This document shows, in pieces, positions 19,948 to 28,596 of a stretch of DNA of 64,000 nucleotides; within the stretch, counting starts at the first letter, position 1, and each line of letters begins with the position of its first letter. This stretch comes from JAIBJN01 sp963748205 (GTDB lineage: Bacteria > Actinomycetota > Thermoleophilia > Gaiellales > Gaiellaceae): the NCBI GenBank assembly GCA_963748205.1, contig CAVVIB010000021.1, positions 124,001 to 188,000 on the forward strand. The letters run 5' to 3'. A program made the translations under genes and the position numbers. Under the pieces are notes generated by a model. The model made no database searches and was not told the origin of the DNA. It saw nothing but the letters and a program-made list of their open reading frames with translations.

Positions 19948-21316
19948 ATGAGCAAGCTCAAGCTCTTCGCGGCGCTCGCACTCGTTGCGATCGGGATCGT
20001 CGCCGCGCCGCTCTCGGCGTCCGGGCCACCTAGCGTCCCGGTCGTCGCCAACTGGGCCGTCACCGACAACCTGACGGCGCTCGGCTACGCGCCGCGGCCG
20101 AACCCGGCCCCGGGCGTCTTCAACTCCGACCTCGCGTTCTGGGGCGACTACGCGTTCCAGGGGACGTACGACGGGTTCCGGATCGTCGACATCAAGTTCC
20201 CGTCGCGCCCGAAGGAGGTCCTCTTCCAGCCCTGTAACGGAAACCAGGGCGACATCGTCATCTGGGGCAAGAACAAGGACAAGCCCGACCTGCTCGTCCG
20301 CTCGTACAACACGCCGGCGCCTGCGGGCGTGACCTGCGACGGCCAGGCGATCCCGACCGGGTTCGAGGGCATCCACGTCTTCGACCTGTCCAACTTCGGG
20401 AACCCGCAGCTCGTCGCGCAGGTGCCCGGTCACGGGCGGCTCGCACACGGCGACGCTCGTGCCGGACACGGCCAACAACCGCGTGATCATCTACAACCAG
20501 ACGTCCGGCTCGACGCCGCCGTTCATCTCGATCATCTCGGTGCCGCTGGACAACCTCGCCGGCACGAGCGTCATCGGCAACGCCCCGCTCACGGAAGCCG
20601 GCGCCTGCCATGACAGCGGCGTCATCCTCGGCAACGTCAACAAGATGGTGTGCGCGAGCCACGACCACGCCAACGTCTTCGACATCGGCGCGAACTCGAC
20701 GCCGGGCGGGAGCATCACGAGCCCGCAGTTCCTGTTCACGATCTCGGAGCCCGGGGTCTGCAACGAGCCCGGCAACCCGCTCTGCAACGGGAACTGGCAC
20801 TCGGCCGCGCTCACGTTCGACGGCGAGGTCATCATCCTCGGCTGGGAGCCGGGCGGCGGCTCCGCGCCGGAGTGCGAGGCGACCGACCCGGCCGTCAAGA
20901 AGAGCTGGTTCTTCTACGACGCCGACACGGGCGCCAAGCTCGGGCAGTTCGTCCTGCCGCGGCCGCAGACGGCAGCGGAGAACTGCACCATCCACAACTA
21001 CAACGTCGTCCCGCTCAGGAACAAGGCCGGCAAGCCGCGCTACGTGCTCGTGGGCGGGAACTACCAGGCCGGCATCAGCGTCGTGGACTTCACGAACCCT
21101 GCTGCCGCGAAGGAGATCGCCTACGCAGACCCGCCGCCGCTCGTTCCGACGCAGCTCGGAGGCGACTGGTCGACCTACTGGTACAACGGCCGCATCTACG
21201 AGTCGGACATCACGAGGGGCCTCCTCATCTGGCGCCTCAACGACCCAGCGGTGACGTCGTACTTCCGCACCGATCACTTGAACCCGCAGACGTCGGAGTT
21301 CTCGATCGGCAAGTAG
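19948..21316 (+). CDS. Secreted LVIVD-type beta-propeller paralogue A (one frameshift)
   Basis: About 455 residues after removing one inserted C near 20430, where QVPVTGGSHTATLVPD is split. A signal peptide (MSKLKLF, then a hydrophobic core to PLSAS) precedes repeats with the pattern GFRIVDIK, GIHVFDLS and GISVVDFT, the LVIVD-like blades. ACHDSGVILG, NWHSAALTFDG, GWEPGGG and NCTIHNYNVVP match the other copies, but the CGSHT Cys is Gly here. It is likely exported by Sec. No catalytic domain is recognised and the function is unknown. It has its own promoter and terminator. Confidence 0.82.
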
Positions 21317-21350
21317 CACCGAGAGAACGACATCGCATCGCAACAGCAGA

Positions 21351-21374
21351 GAGGCCGCCCGCGAGGGCGGCCTC
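21351..21374 (+). terminator. Hairpin terminator after gene A
   Basis: A perfect 10-bp stem starting GAGGCCGCCC with a GCGA tetraloop, followed by CCTGTT. It lies 35 bp beyond the stop of A and 16 bp before the TTGACA of the next promoter. Confidence 0.82.
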
Positions 21375-21390
21375 CCTGTTGACGACCCGC

Positions 21391-21535
21391 TTGACAAGGG
21401 GCCTCGAAAAGTCAGAAGATCGCTGAGTCAGGCAGGCACTTGGGGGAGCTAGCCGAACATCCACATGTTCGCAGCGGGCCAGCATGGTGTGCGTCCGTGA
21501 GGCTAACCCTGCCGCGAAACAGGAGGTCCTCCGTA
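21391..21535 (+). promoter_or_regulatory. Promoter and structured 5' leader of propeller gene B
   Basis: TTGACA at 21391-21396, with AGAAGA (21414-21419) at 17-bp spacing. The leader has GGCAGGCA (21431-21438) and GGGGGAGC (from 21442). GGCAGG can pair with CCTGCC at 21508-21513, TAGCC (21450-21454) with GGCTA (21501-21505), and CGAACAT/ATGTTCG (21454-21471) forms a perfect 7-bp hairpin with a CCAC loop. GCGAAACAGGAGG follows directly, placing the outer helix next to the ribosome-binding site. Confidence 0.68.
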
Positions 21536-23108
21536 GTGAAAGTGAAATTCTCGCTAGCGCTTATTGCGCTGGCCGTCGGGCTGATCGCCTCGCCGCTCGG
21601 CGCGACACCACCAGCCCGTCGACGTCGTCAGCGACTGGGCGGTGTCCGACAACATGACGGCGCTCGGCTTCTCGGGCCGCAACGTCCCGCTCGACAACAC
21701 CGTCCCGGGCATGAGGGCGGTCTTCAACTCCGACCTCGCGTTCGAGGACGACACGGTCGTCCAGGGGACGTACGCCGGGTTCCGGCTGATCGACGTCACC
21801 TATCCGTCCCGTCCGAAGGAAGATCGTCAACTGGACGCAGTGCGCCAGCCCGACGAACACCGTCGGCAACCAGGGCGACGTGATCGTCTGGGGTGACCTC
21901 GTCATCAGGGCGTGGAACTCCGGAACGCCGGCGCCGGTGTATCCGGCGGGGCATCCGATGGCGGGTACGACCATCCCGGTGACCGACCCGGCTCCGCTTC
22001 ACGACGCCGGGCGCGTTCTGCGGCGACTGGCCGATGTTCCGTGAGCCGGCCGATCCCGGCAACCGGTCTCGCCGAGCGTGGCCAGGAAGGCATGCACATC
22101 ATCGACATCAGCGACCCGAAGAACCCCGACACCGTCGCGTTCGTCGACACGCCGTGCGGGACTCATACCGAGACGCTGGTGCCCGACCTCGCCAACGGCC
22201 GCCTGCTCGTCTACGGCAACTCCTCGAGCGGCAACGTGTTCGGCGATCCTCCGGGTGATCCGCCGCCGCTCTCCTGCGCCGGCTACGACATCATCCAGGT
22301 CCCGCTGGCCAATCCGGCATGCGGCGTCGTACGTCCGCTTCGAGGCGGCCGGCGACCCTTCCATGCCTCCGGGCGAGGACCATCACCCTGCCATGACACC
22401 TCGGTGTTCCTCGCCGACGTGAACCTCGTCGCCTGCGCAGGCGGCGGCTCGGACGTCGCGGGCTCGGGCGTCACCGTGCACACCACGGACCCGGCCAAGG
22501 GCGGCTCGCTGACCGACCCGAAGTTCCTGTACCACAAGACGACGGGCGGCAGCGGCATCGGGCATTCGGCCACCTTCACGTACGACGGCAAGATCATCGT
22601 CGTCGGCCACGAGCAGGGTGGCGGCAGCGGCGCAGAGTGCGACGCGACTCGACCCGATCGTCGAGAGGACGTTCTTCTTCCTCGACGCTCAGACGGGCGA
22701 CATCGTCGGCTCCGAGCCCATCCCGCGTATCCAGACCGAACCTGGAGAACTGCGTCACGCACAACTTCAACACCGTCCCGCTCAAGAACAAGAACGGCAA
22801 GCCGCGCTACGTGCTGGTCAGCGGCAACTACCAGTCGGGCATCTCGCGTCATCGACTTCAGCGATCCGGCGAACGCCTCGAAGAGATCGCCTACGCCGAT
22901 CCTCCGCCGCTCGTCGACCCGAACCCGCCTGTCGGGATCGAGCTCGGCGGCGACTGGTCGACCTATTGGTACAACGGACGCATCTACGAGTCGGACATCA
23001 CGAGGGGCCTGCATCATCTGGCGCCTCGACGACCCGGCTGTGAGCACGTACCTGCGCACCTCGGGCGCGAACAACCCGCAGACGCAGCTGTTCTCGATCG
23101 ACAAGTAA
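21536..23108 (+). CDS. Secreted LVIVD-type beta-propeller paralogue B (about eleven frameshifts)
   Basis: Starts at GTG 21536 (VKVKFSLALIALAVGLIAS signal peptide) and ends IDK at 23108. Reading across frames recovers a full propeller of about 521 residues with CGTHTETLVPD, CHDTSVFLAD, GHSATFTYDG, GHEQGGG, NCVTHNF and YWYNGRIYESDITRG. By my count nine +1 and two -1 shifts are needed, near 21612, 21822, 21997, 22066, 22320, 22386, 22646, 22739, 22847, 22880 and 23006; the net shift agrees with total length. Substituted stops are not required. Copy C next door is intact and very similar, so this is either a recent pseudogene or a badly called consensus. Confidence 0.75.
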
Positions 23109-23134
23109 GCCTCGCTCTCACGCGAAGCTCGAAC

Positions 23135-23160
23135 GGGAGGCCGCCGCAAGGCGGCCTCCC
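23135..23160 (+). terminator. Hairpin terminator after gene B
   Basis: A perfect 11-bp stem starting GGGAGGCCGCC with a GCAA (GNRA) tetraloop, followed by TCGTTTCT. It lies 26 bp after the stop. Confidence 0.85.
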
Positions 23161-23183
23161 TCGTTTCTCCTTGACGACCCCAC

Positions 23184-23318
23184 TTGACAAGGCGGACCGA
23201 AGGGAAAGAGACTTGCTCCTACAGGCAGGCCAGGGGGCCGGGGCCGGTAGGGGCACGGGGCACGGACGCCGTCGCGTCTCCGTTTCGACTCCCGCAAAAC
23301 AAAGTGGAGGTGTTGGTG
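23184..23318 (+). promoter_or_regulatory. Promoter and 5' leader of propeller gene C
   Basis: TTGACA (23184-23189) and GAGACT (23208-23213) at 18-bp spacing. The leader contains CAGGCAGGCCAGGGGGCC, the local version of the shared element, then a G-rich stretch and CGCAAAACAAAGTGGAGG before the start. The clean closing helix seen in copies B and D is not obvious here. Confidence 0.62.
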
Positions 23319-24869
23319 GTGAAGGTCAAGCTTGCGCTTGCGCTGGTTGCGCTCGCGGTCGGGCTGATCGCCTCGCCGCTCGGCGCGACCCCGCCGGCGG
23401 TCGACGTGGTAAGCAACTGGGCGGTCACAGACAACTTGACGGCGCTCGGATACTCCGCGCGCGTCATCCCGCTCGACAACAACTCGCCGGACTCCAGGGA
23501 CGGGGTCTTCAACTCCGACCTGGCGTTCCACAACGACACGGTCGTCCAGGGGACGTACGGCGGGTTCCGGCTGGTCGACGTGACGTATCCGTCGCGGCCG
23601 AAGGAGATCGTCAACTGGGAGCAGTGTGCCGCCGGGACGAACACGGTGGGCAACCAGGGCGACGTGCTCATCTGGAACAACCTGATCATCCGCTCCTGGA
23701 ACTCGGCAACGCCCGCTCCGGTGTATCCGGCCGGGCACCCGATGGCGGGCACGACCATCCCGACGAGCGACCCGCTCCGCTTCACGACGCCGGGCGCGTT
23801 CTGCGGCGACTGGCCCATGTTCCGCGAGCCCGCGGCGGGCGGCCTGCCCGAGCGCGGCCAGGAAGGCGTCCACATCATCGACATCAGCAATCCGAAGGCC
23901 CCCGACGTCGTCGCGTTCGTCGACACGCCGTGCGGCTCGCACACGGAGACGCTGGTGCCCGATCTCGCCAACAACCGGCTGCTCGTCTACTCGAACTCGT
24001 CCGCCGGCACCGTGTTCGGCGGCGACCCGACCGACCCGACGATCACGTCCTGTGCAGGCATCGACATCGTCGAGGTCCCGCTGGGCAACCCGGCCGGGGC
24101 GAACTACATCCGGTTCGAGCCCTCGGGCGACCCGTCCATGCCGCCGGACATGCACCACTCGTGCCATGACACGTCCGTCGCGCTGGCCGACATCCAGATG
24201 GTCGCCTGCGCCGGTGCGGACGCACAGGGCAACGGCATCAACGTGTTCACGACCGATCCCGCCGAGGGCGGCTCGCTCACGGATCCGAAGTGGCTCTACC
24301 TCAAGGTGACGGGCGGCATCTCGCTCGGCCACTCCGCCACGTTCACGTACGACGGCAAGTACATCGTCGTCGGCCATGAGCCCGGCGGCGGTTCCGGCGC
24401 CAACTGCGAGGCAACCGACAACCCGCTCGAGCGGACGTTCTTCTTCGTCGAGGCCGAGACGGCCGCGTCCGCGGGTCAGTTCACGATCCCGCGCCCGCAG
24501 ACGAACGTCGAGAACTGCACCACGCACAACTTCAACATGGTTCCGTTGAAGAACAAGAACGGGAAGCCGCGCTACGTGATGGTCAGCGGCAACTACCAGT
24601 CCGGAATCTCGGTCATCGACTTCAGCGACGTCGCAAACGCGAAGGAGATCGCGTACGCCGATCCGCCGCCGCTCGTCGACCCGAACCCGCCCGTCGGCAT
24701 CGAGCTCGGCGGCGACTGGTCCACGTACTGGTACAACGGACGGCTCTACGAGTCCGACATCACTCGCGGGCTCCTGATCTGGCGCCTCGACGACCCGGCG
24801 GTGGACACGTACCTCCGGACGACGGGCTCGAACAACCCGCAGACCACGCTGTTCAGCATCCGTCGATAA
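23319..24869 (+). CDS. Secreted LVIVD-type beta-propeller paralogue C (intact)
   Basis: 516 residues with no frameshift. A signal peptide (VKVKLALALVALAVGLIAS, cleavage near ATPPA) is followed by blades with GFRLVDVTYPS, GVHIIDISNP and GISVIDFSD. Conserved Cys/His motifs are CGSHTETLVPD, SCHDTSVALAD, GHSATFTYDG, GHEPGGG and NCTTHNF. An insert of about 50 residues (YPAGHPMAGTTIP to FREPAAGG) is shared with B only. It starts at GTG 23319 or 23316 after GGAGG. It is predicted to be extracellular or surface-attached. No enzymatic motif is recognised. Confidence 0.88.
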   Translation: MKVKLALALVALAVGLIASPLGATPPAVDVVSNWAVTDNLTALGYSARVIPLDNNSPDSRDGVFNSDLAFHNDTVVQGTYGGFRLVDVTYPSRPKEIVNWEQCAAGTNTVGNQGDVLIWNNLIIRSWNSATPAPVYPAGHPMAGTTIPTSDPLRFTTPGAFCGDWPMFREPAAGGLPERGQEGVHIIDISNPKAPDVVAFVDTPCGSHTETLVPDLANNRLLVYSNSSAGTVFGGDPTDPTITSCAGIDIVEVPLGNPAGANYIRFEPSGDPSMPPDMHHSCHDTSVALADIQMVACAGADAQGNGINVFTTDPAEGGSLTDPKWLYLKVTGGISLGHSATFTYDGKYIVVGHEPGGGSGANCEATDNPLERTFFFVEAETAASAGQFTIPRPQTNVENCTTHNFNMVPLKNKNGKPRYVMVSGNYQSGISVIDFSDVANAKEIAYADPPPLVDPNPPVGIELGGDWSTYWYNGRLYESDITRGLLIWRLDDPAVDTYLRTTGSNNPQTTLFSIRR

Positions 24870-24893
24870 CGACGCGCTGAGCGAAGCTGGAAT

Positions 24894-24919
24894 GGGAGGC
24901 CGCCGCAAGGCGGCCTCCC
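24894..24919 (+). terminator. Hairpin terminator after gene C
   Basis: A perfect 11-bp stem with a GCAA tetraloop, followed by TCGTCTT. The next promoter's TTGACA begins only 5 bp later, at 24925. Confidence 0.85.
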
Positions 24920-24924
24920 TCGTC

Positions 24925-25066
24925 TTGACAAGAAGGAGGCAATAGGCGAAAACTTGAAGCCGTCGGCAGGCATCAGGGGAGCCAGCTCGACCATCTCGGT
25001 GGCATCAGGCGACCGCGCGGCGGTGATGGACTGGAGGGCTCCCCGGCGAACAAAGGGGAGGTACCT
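24925..25066 (+). promoter_or_regulatory. Promoter and structured 5' leader of propeller gene D
   Basis: TTGACA (24925-24930) and AAAACT (24949-24954) at 18-bp spacing. GGCAGGCA is at 24965-24972 and GGGGAGCC at 24976-24983. GGCTCCCC at 25037-25044 is its exact 8-base complement and sits just before GGCGAACAAAGGGGAGG, the ribosome-binding region. The roughly 50 nt between the two arms contain further G/C-rich inverted segments. Confidence 0.7.
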
Positions 25067-26899
25067 GTGGGGAAGTTGAAGCTCTTGCTCGCGCTCCTGG
25101 CGCTGAGCCTCGGGATCGTCGCCGCACCGCTCGCGGCGAGCTCGAACGTCCCGCACGTCAGCAACTGGGCGATCTCGCCCAACCTGACGGCGCTGGGATT
25201 CTCCGCGAATCCCGTTCCGCTCGAGGCCGCCGCTCCCGACGACGGGGTCTACAACTCCGACCTCGCGTTCTGGGGCGACATGGCCGTGCAGGGCACGTAC
25301 GACGGCTTCGTGCTGCACGACATCACGTTCCCGTCGCGGCCGAAGGTGATCCTGAACTACACCGACTGCTACCCGCAGGGGAACAGGCAGGGCGGTAACC
25401 AGGGCGACATCACGATCTGGGGGAACATCCTCGTCCGCTCCTCGAACTCGAACGCGGGCGCCGGGCAGACCTGTGACGGCGATCCCGTCCCGGTCGGCTT
25501 CGAGGGCCTGATCGTGTTCGACATCTCGAACAAGCTCGATCCGGATGTCGTGGCAATGGTCGATCTGCCGTGCGGCTCGCACACGCAGACGCTGGTGCCG
25601 GACGTCGCCAACGGGCGCGTTCTCATCTACAACAGCTCCACGACGGGCGTCCCGTGCGCGGGCCTGGAGATCGTCGAGATCCCGCTCGCGAACCCGGCGG
25701 GAGCGCACTTCGTGCGCTTCGAGCCCTCGGGCGACCCCGTTCCGGCGCTGCCGAACGTCGTCACCGTCAACGCCCCGTCCCCCGCGGCCGGGACGTACGT
25801 GGCGAGCGGCGCCAACTGGGGCACGATGGCACCCGAGTCCGGAATCGCCGGCAGCTTCGTGGTCGTGAACGGCCCCGAGCCGAGCATCCCGGGCGCCACG
25901 CCCTCGCAGGGCTGCGGCCCGCTCATCGGGTTCCCGGCCGGCGCGATCGCGGTCGTCGACCGCGGCCCGACCGGCTGCGGGTTCCTCCTGAAGGCGCAGA
26001 ATGCCCAGGCGGCGGGAGCCGTCGCCGTGGTCGTCGTGAACAACGTGGCCGGCGCCCCGATCACGCTGGGCGGGGAGGATCCGGGCCACACGGTCAACAT
26101 CCCGGCCATGATGGTCTCGCAGACCGACGGCAACATGATCAAGGCCGGTCTGCCCGCCTCGGGCAAGGTCGCCACCGCGATGATGCCCGAGACCCCGGAG
26201 CGCTCGTGCCACGACACCGGCGTGATCCTCGGTGACGCGATGAAGGTCGCGTGCGCCGGGCACGACGGTTACACGGTGTGGACGATCGACCCGGCCGAGG
26301 GCGGCTCGCTCACCGACCCGAAGATCCTCTACTCGAAGATGGTCGAGGGCGTCACGGTCGGCCACTCGGCGGCGTTCACCTGGGACGGCAAGGTCCTGGT
26401 CTTCGGGCACGAGCCCGGCGGCGGGACGCAGGCGCAGTGCCAGGCGACGAGCCTCGACGTCAACCGGAGGGTGTTCTTCATCGACGTCGAGACCGGCGAG
26501 CAGCTGGGCTCGTTCCTGCACCCGAGGCCGCAGTCCGACCTCGAGAACTGCACGTGGCACAACTACAACGTCGTGCCGCTCAAGAACAAGAACGGGAAGC
26601 CGCGCTACATCCTCGTCTCGAGCGCCTACCAGGCGGGGACGAACGTGGTCGACTTCTCCGATCCGACGAACGCCAAGGAGATCGCCTTCGCCGATCCTCC
26701 GCCTCTCGTCGACCCGGATCCTCCGGTCGGCATCGAGGGCGGCGGCGACTGGTCGAGCTACTGGTACGACGGGCGGATCTACGAGTCCGACATGACGCGC
26801 GGGCTCACGATCTGGCGGCTGAACGACTCCGCAGTGGACACGTATCTGCGGACCGGCCACCTCAACCCGCAGACCCAGGAGTTCACGATCGACAGGTAA
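25067..26899 (+). CDS. Secreted LVIVD-type beta-propeller paralogue D with inserted PA domain
   Basis: 610 residues, the longest copy and intact. After the signal peptide (MGKLKLLLALLALSLGIVA), the blades GFVLHDITFPS, GLIVFDISN and GTNVVDFSDP flank an insertion at about residues 228-378. This insertion looks like a protease-associated (PA) domain: GAIAVVDRGPTGCGFLLKAQ, AQAAGAVAVVVVNN and VNIPAMMVSQTDGNMIK. CGSHTQTLVPD, SCHDTGVILGD, GHSAAFTWDG, GHEPGGG and NCTWHNYN are as in the other copies. PA domains mediate protein contacts in secreted enzymes; no protease domain is present here. GTG 25067 follows GGGGAGG. Confidence 0.88.
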   Translation: MGKLKLLLALLALSLGIVAAPLAASSNVPHVSNWAISPNLTALGFSANPVPLEAAAPDDGVYNSDLAFWGDMAVQGTYDGFVLHDITFPSRPKVILNYTDCYPQGNRQGGNQGDITIWGNILVRSSNSNAGAGQTCDGDPVPVGFEGLIVFDISNKLDPDVVAMVDLPCGSHTQTLVPDVANGRVLIYNSSTTGVPCAGLEIVEIPLANPAGAHFVRFEPSGDPVPALPNVVTVNAPSPAAGTYVASGANWGTMAPESGIAGSFVVVNGPEPSIPGATPSQGCGPLIGFPAGAIAVVDRGPTGCGFLLKAQNAQAAGAVAVVVVNNVAGAPITLGGEDPGHTVNIPAMMVSQTDGNMIKAGLPASGKVATAMMPETPERSCHDTGVILGDAMKVACAGHDGYTVWTIDPAEGGSLTDPKILYSKMVEGVTVGHSAAFTWDGKVLVFGHEPGGGTQAQCQATSLDVNRRVFFIDVETGEQLGSFLHPRPQSDLENCTWHNYNVVPLKNKNGKPRYILVSSAYQAGTNVVDFSDPTNAKEIAFADPPPLVDPDPPVGIEGGGDWSSYWYDGRIYESDMTRGLTIWRLNDSAVDTYLRTGHLNPQTQEFTIDR

Positions 26900-26924
26900 G
26901 CCTCGCTCTCAGCGAAGCTCGAAC

Positions 26925-26950
26925 GGGAGGCCGCCGCGAGGCGGCCTCCC
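26925..26950 (+). terminator. Hairpin terminator after gene D
   Basis: A perfect 11-bp stem with a GCGA tetraloop, followed by TCCGTCTT. The next TTGACA is at 26957. Confidence 0.85.
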
Positions 26951-26956
26951 TCCGTC

Positions 26957-27055
26957 TTGACAGTGGGACCAAGGTCCAAGAGACTCCACGCTGTAGGCAG
27001 GCAGAGGGGAGCCGGCCGCACAGGGCTTCCCCGTGAGCAACTGGAGGTGGTGCTC
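26957..27055 (+). promoter_or_regulatory. Promoter and structured 5' leader of propeller gene E
   Basis: TTGACA (26957-26962), a 17-bp spacer and GAGACT (26980-26985). GGCAGGCA is at 26996-27003 and GGGGAGCC at 27006-27013. GGCTTCCCC at 27024-27032 pairs with the latter except for one bulged T, giving a compact hairpin right after the predicted transcript start. CTGGAGGTGG then serves the GTG at 27056. This is the shortest leader of the set, about 65 nt. Confidence 0.72.
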
Positions 27056-28441
27056 GTGAAGCTCCGACTGCTGCTGGTGCTGTCGCGCACTGGCAATCGG
27101 GCTCGTCGCGTCTCCCTTGAGCGCGACGCCCCCGCCCGGACCGCTCGTGGCGAACTGGGCGGTCACGCCCAACATAACCGCGCTCCGTTCTCGGAGCGCA
27201 GCGTCCCGACGAGCGGCCCCGAGTCCAACTACATGAACTCGGACCTGGCCTTCTGGGGCGACATGGTCGTCCAGGGCCACTACAACGGCTTCCGGCTGGT
27301 CGACGTCACGTTCCCGTCGCGGCCGAAGGAGATCATCGACGACGAGGAGTGCGCGCCCAAGAACGCCACGGGCGCCGTTCCCGGCAACCAGGGCGACATC
27401 GCCATCTACGGGAACATCCTCAGCCGCTCGTGGAACTCGAACACGGGCTGCGGCGGGAGCATCCTGTGACGGCGACTTCGTGCCACCGGGGTTCGAGGGC
27501 CTGCACGTCTTCGACATCTCGAACAAGAAGAACCCGACCATCGTGGCCTCGGTCGACCTGCAGTGCGGGTCGCACACTCAGACGATGGTCCCGGACCTCC
27601 CGAACAACAGGCTGCTCGTCTACGTGGGGAGCTCGAGCGGGACGTGCACGAACTTCGACATCGTCGAGATCCCGATCTCGAACCCGGCGGGGGCGCGACT
27701 GCTCCGCCAGATCCCGACCGACGGGCATCCCTGCCACGACATCGGGATCATCCTCGGCAAGGCCATGAAGCTCGGCTGCGCCGGCGGCGACAGCCTCGGC
27801 ATCTACAGCCTCGGCGGGCCCGACGGCGGCTCGCTCGAGGAGCCGAAGATGATGCACCACATCCTCCCCGGGATCCCCTCGGCAGGCCACTCGGCCGCGT
27901 TCACGTACGACGGCAAGGTCGTTGTCTTCGGCTGGGAGCCGGGCGGCGGCGTCGAGCCTCGCTGCACGAAGACCGGGAACGGTCGCTGCCCGGCGGCGCT
28001 CGTCCAGACGGACGACATGAAGTCGTACTTCTTCTTCTCCGTCGAGACGGGTGAGCTGCTCGGCAAGTTCATCCTCCCGCGCGAGCAGAGCGTCGACGAG
28101 GTCTGCACGATCCACAACTACAACATCGTCCCGCTGAAGAACAAGAACGGGAAGCCGCGCTACGTGCTCGTGTCGGGCAACTACTCGGCGGGCATCAGCG
28201 TGGTCGACTTCTCCGACCCGGCGAACGCGACGTGAGGTCGCCTACGCCGACGAGCCTCCGCTCGCCGGATGCGGGCGACGGCGGTGACTGGTCCGGCTAC
28301 TGGTACAACGGCCGCATCTACGAGTCCAACCGAGATCTTCGGGTCTCTTGATCTGGCGGCTCGACGACCCGGCGGTCGTCGACGTACTTCCGGACGCCGT
28401 ACTCGAACCCGCAGACGCAGGAGTTCACGATCGATAGGTAG
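27056..28441 (+). CDS. Secreted LVIVD-type beta-propeller paralogue E (about eight frameshifts)
   Basis: Reconstructed length is about 459 residues, from GTG 27056 (VKLRLLLVLS signal start) to IDR at 28441. The middle (CDGDFVPPGFEGLHVFDISN through GISVVDFSDPANAT, 27470-28232) is uninterrupted and nearly identical to copy F. Shifts cluster at both ends: about 27087, 27186, 27451, 28232, 28265, 28329, 28350 and 28379 (seven +1 and one -1 by my count, which agrees with total length). CGSHTQTMVPD, PCHDIGIILG, GHSAAFTYDG, GWEPGGG and CTIHNYN are retained. Either a degenerate copy or a consensus error. Confidence 0.75.
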
Positions 28442-28461
28442 GCCTTGCGCACGACCGAGAC

Positions 28462-28487
28462 GGGAGGCCGCCGCAAGGCGGCCTCCC
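28462..28487 (+). terminator. Hairpin terminator after gene E
   Basis: A perfect 11-bp stem with a GCAA tetraloop, followed by TGGCGCTTG. The next promoter's -35 element starts at 28494. Confidence 0.83.
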
Positions 28488-28493
28488 TGGCGC

Positions 28494-28596
28494 TTGACGT
28501 GACCGCGGCGGACGCTTGTAGACTCCCTCGCGTCAGGCAGGCAGAGGGGGGCCGGCCGCATAGGGGGCTTCCCGCGAAACCATGGAGGTGGTTATC
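28494..28596 (+). promoter_or_regulatory. Promoter and 5' leader of propeller gene F
   Basis: TTGACG (28494-28499) and TAGACT (28519-28524). The 19-bp spacing is longer than in the other copies. GGCAGGCA at 28536-28543 and GGGGGGCC at 28546-28553 are followed by GGGGGCTTCCC, which can fold back on the G-run, and then GCGAAACCATGGAGG before GTG 28597. It is very similar to the leader of E. Confidence 0.65.

Noticed and set aside
21536..23108. Programmed frameshifting in propeller B
   Set aside because: About eleven shifts at unrelated sites, without slippery heptamers, cannot be programmed events.
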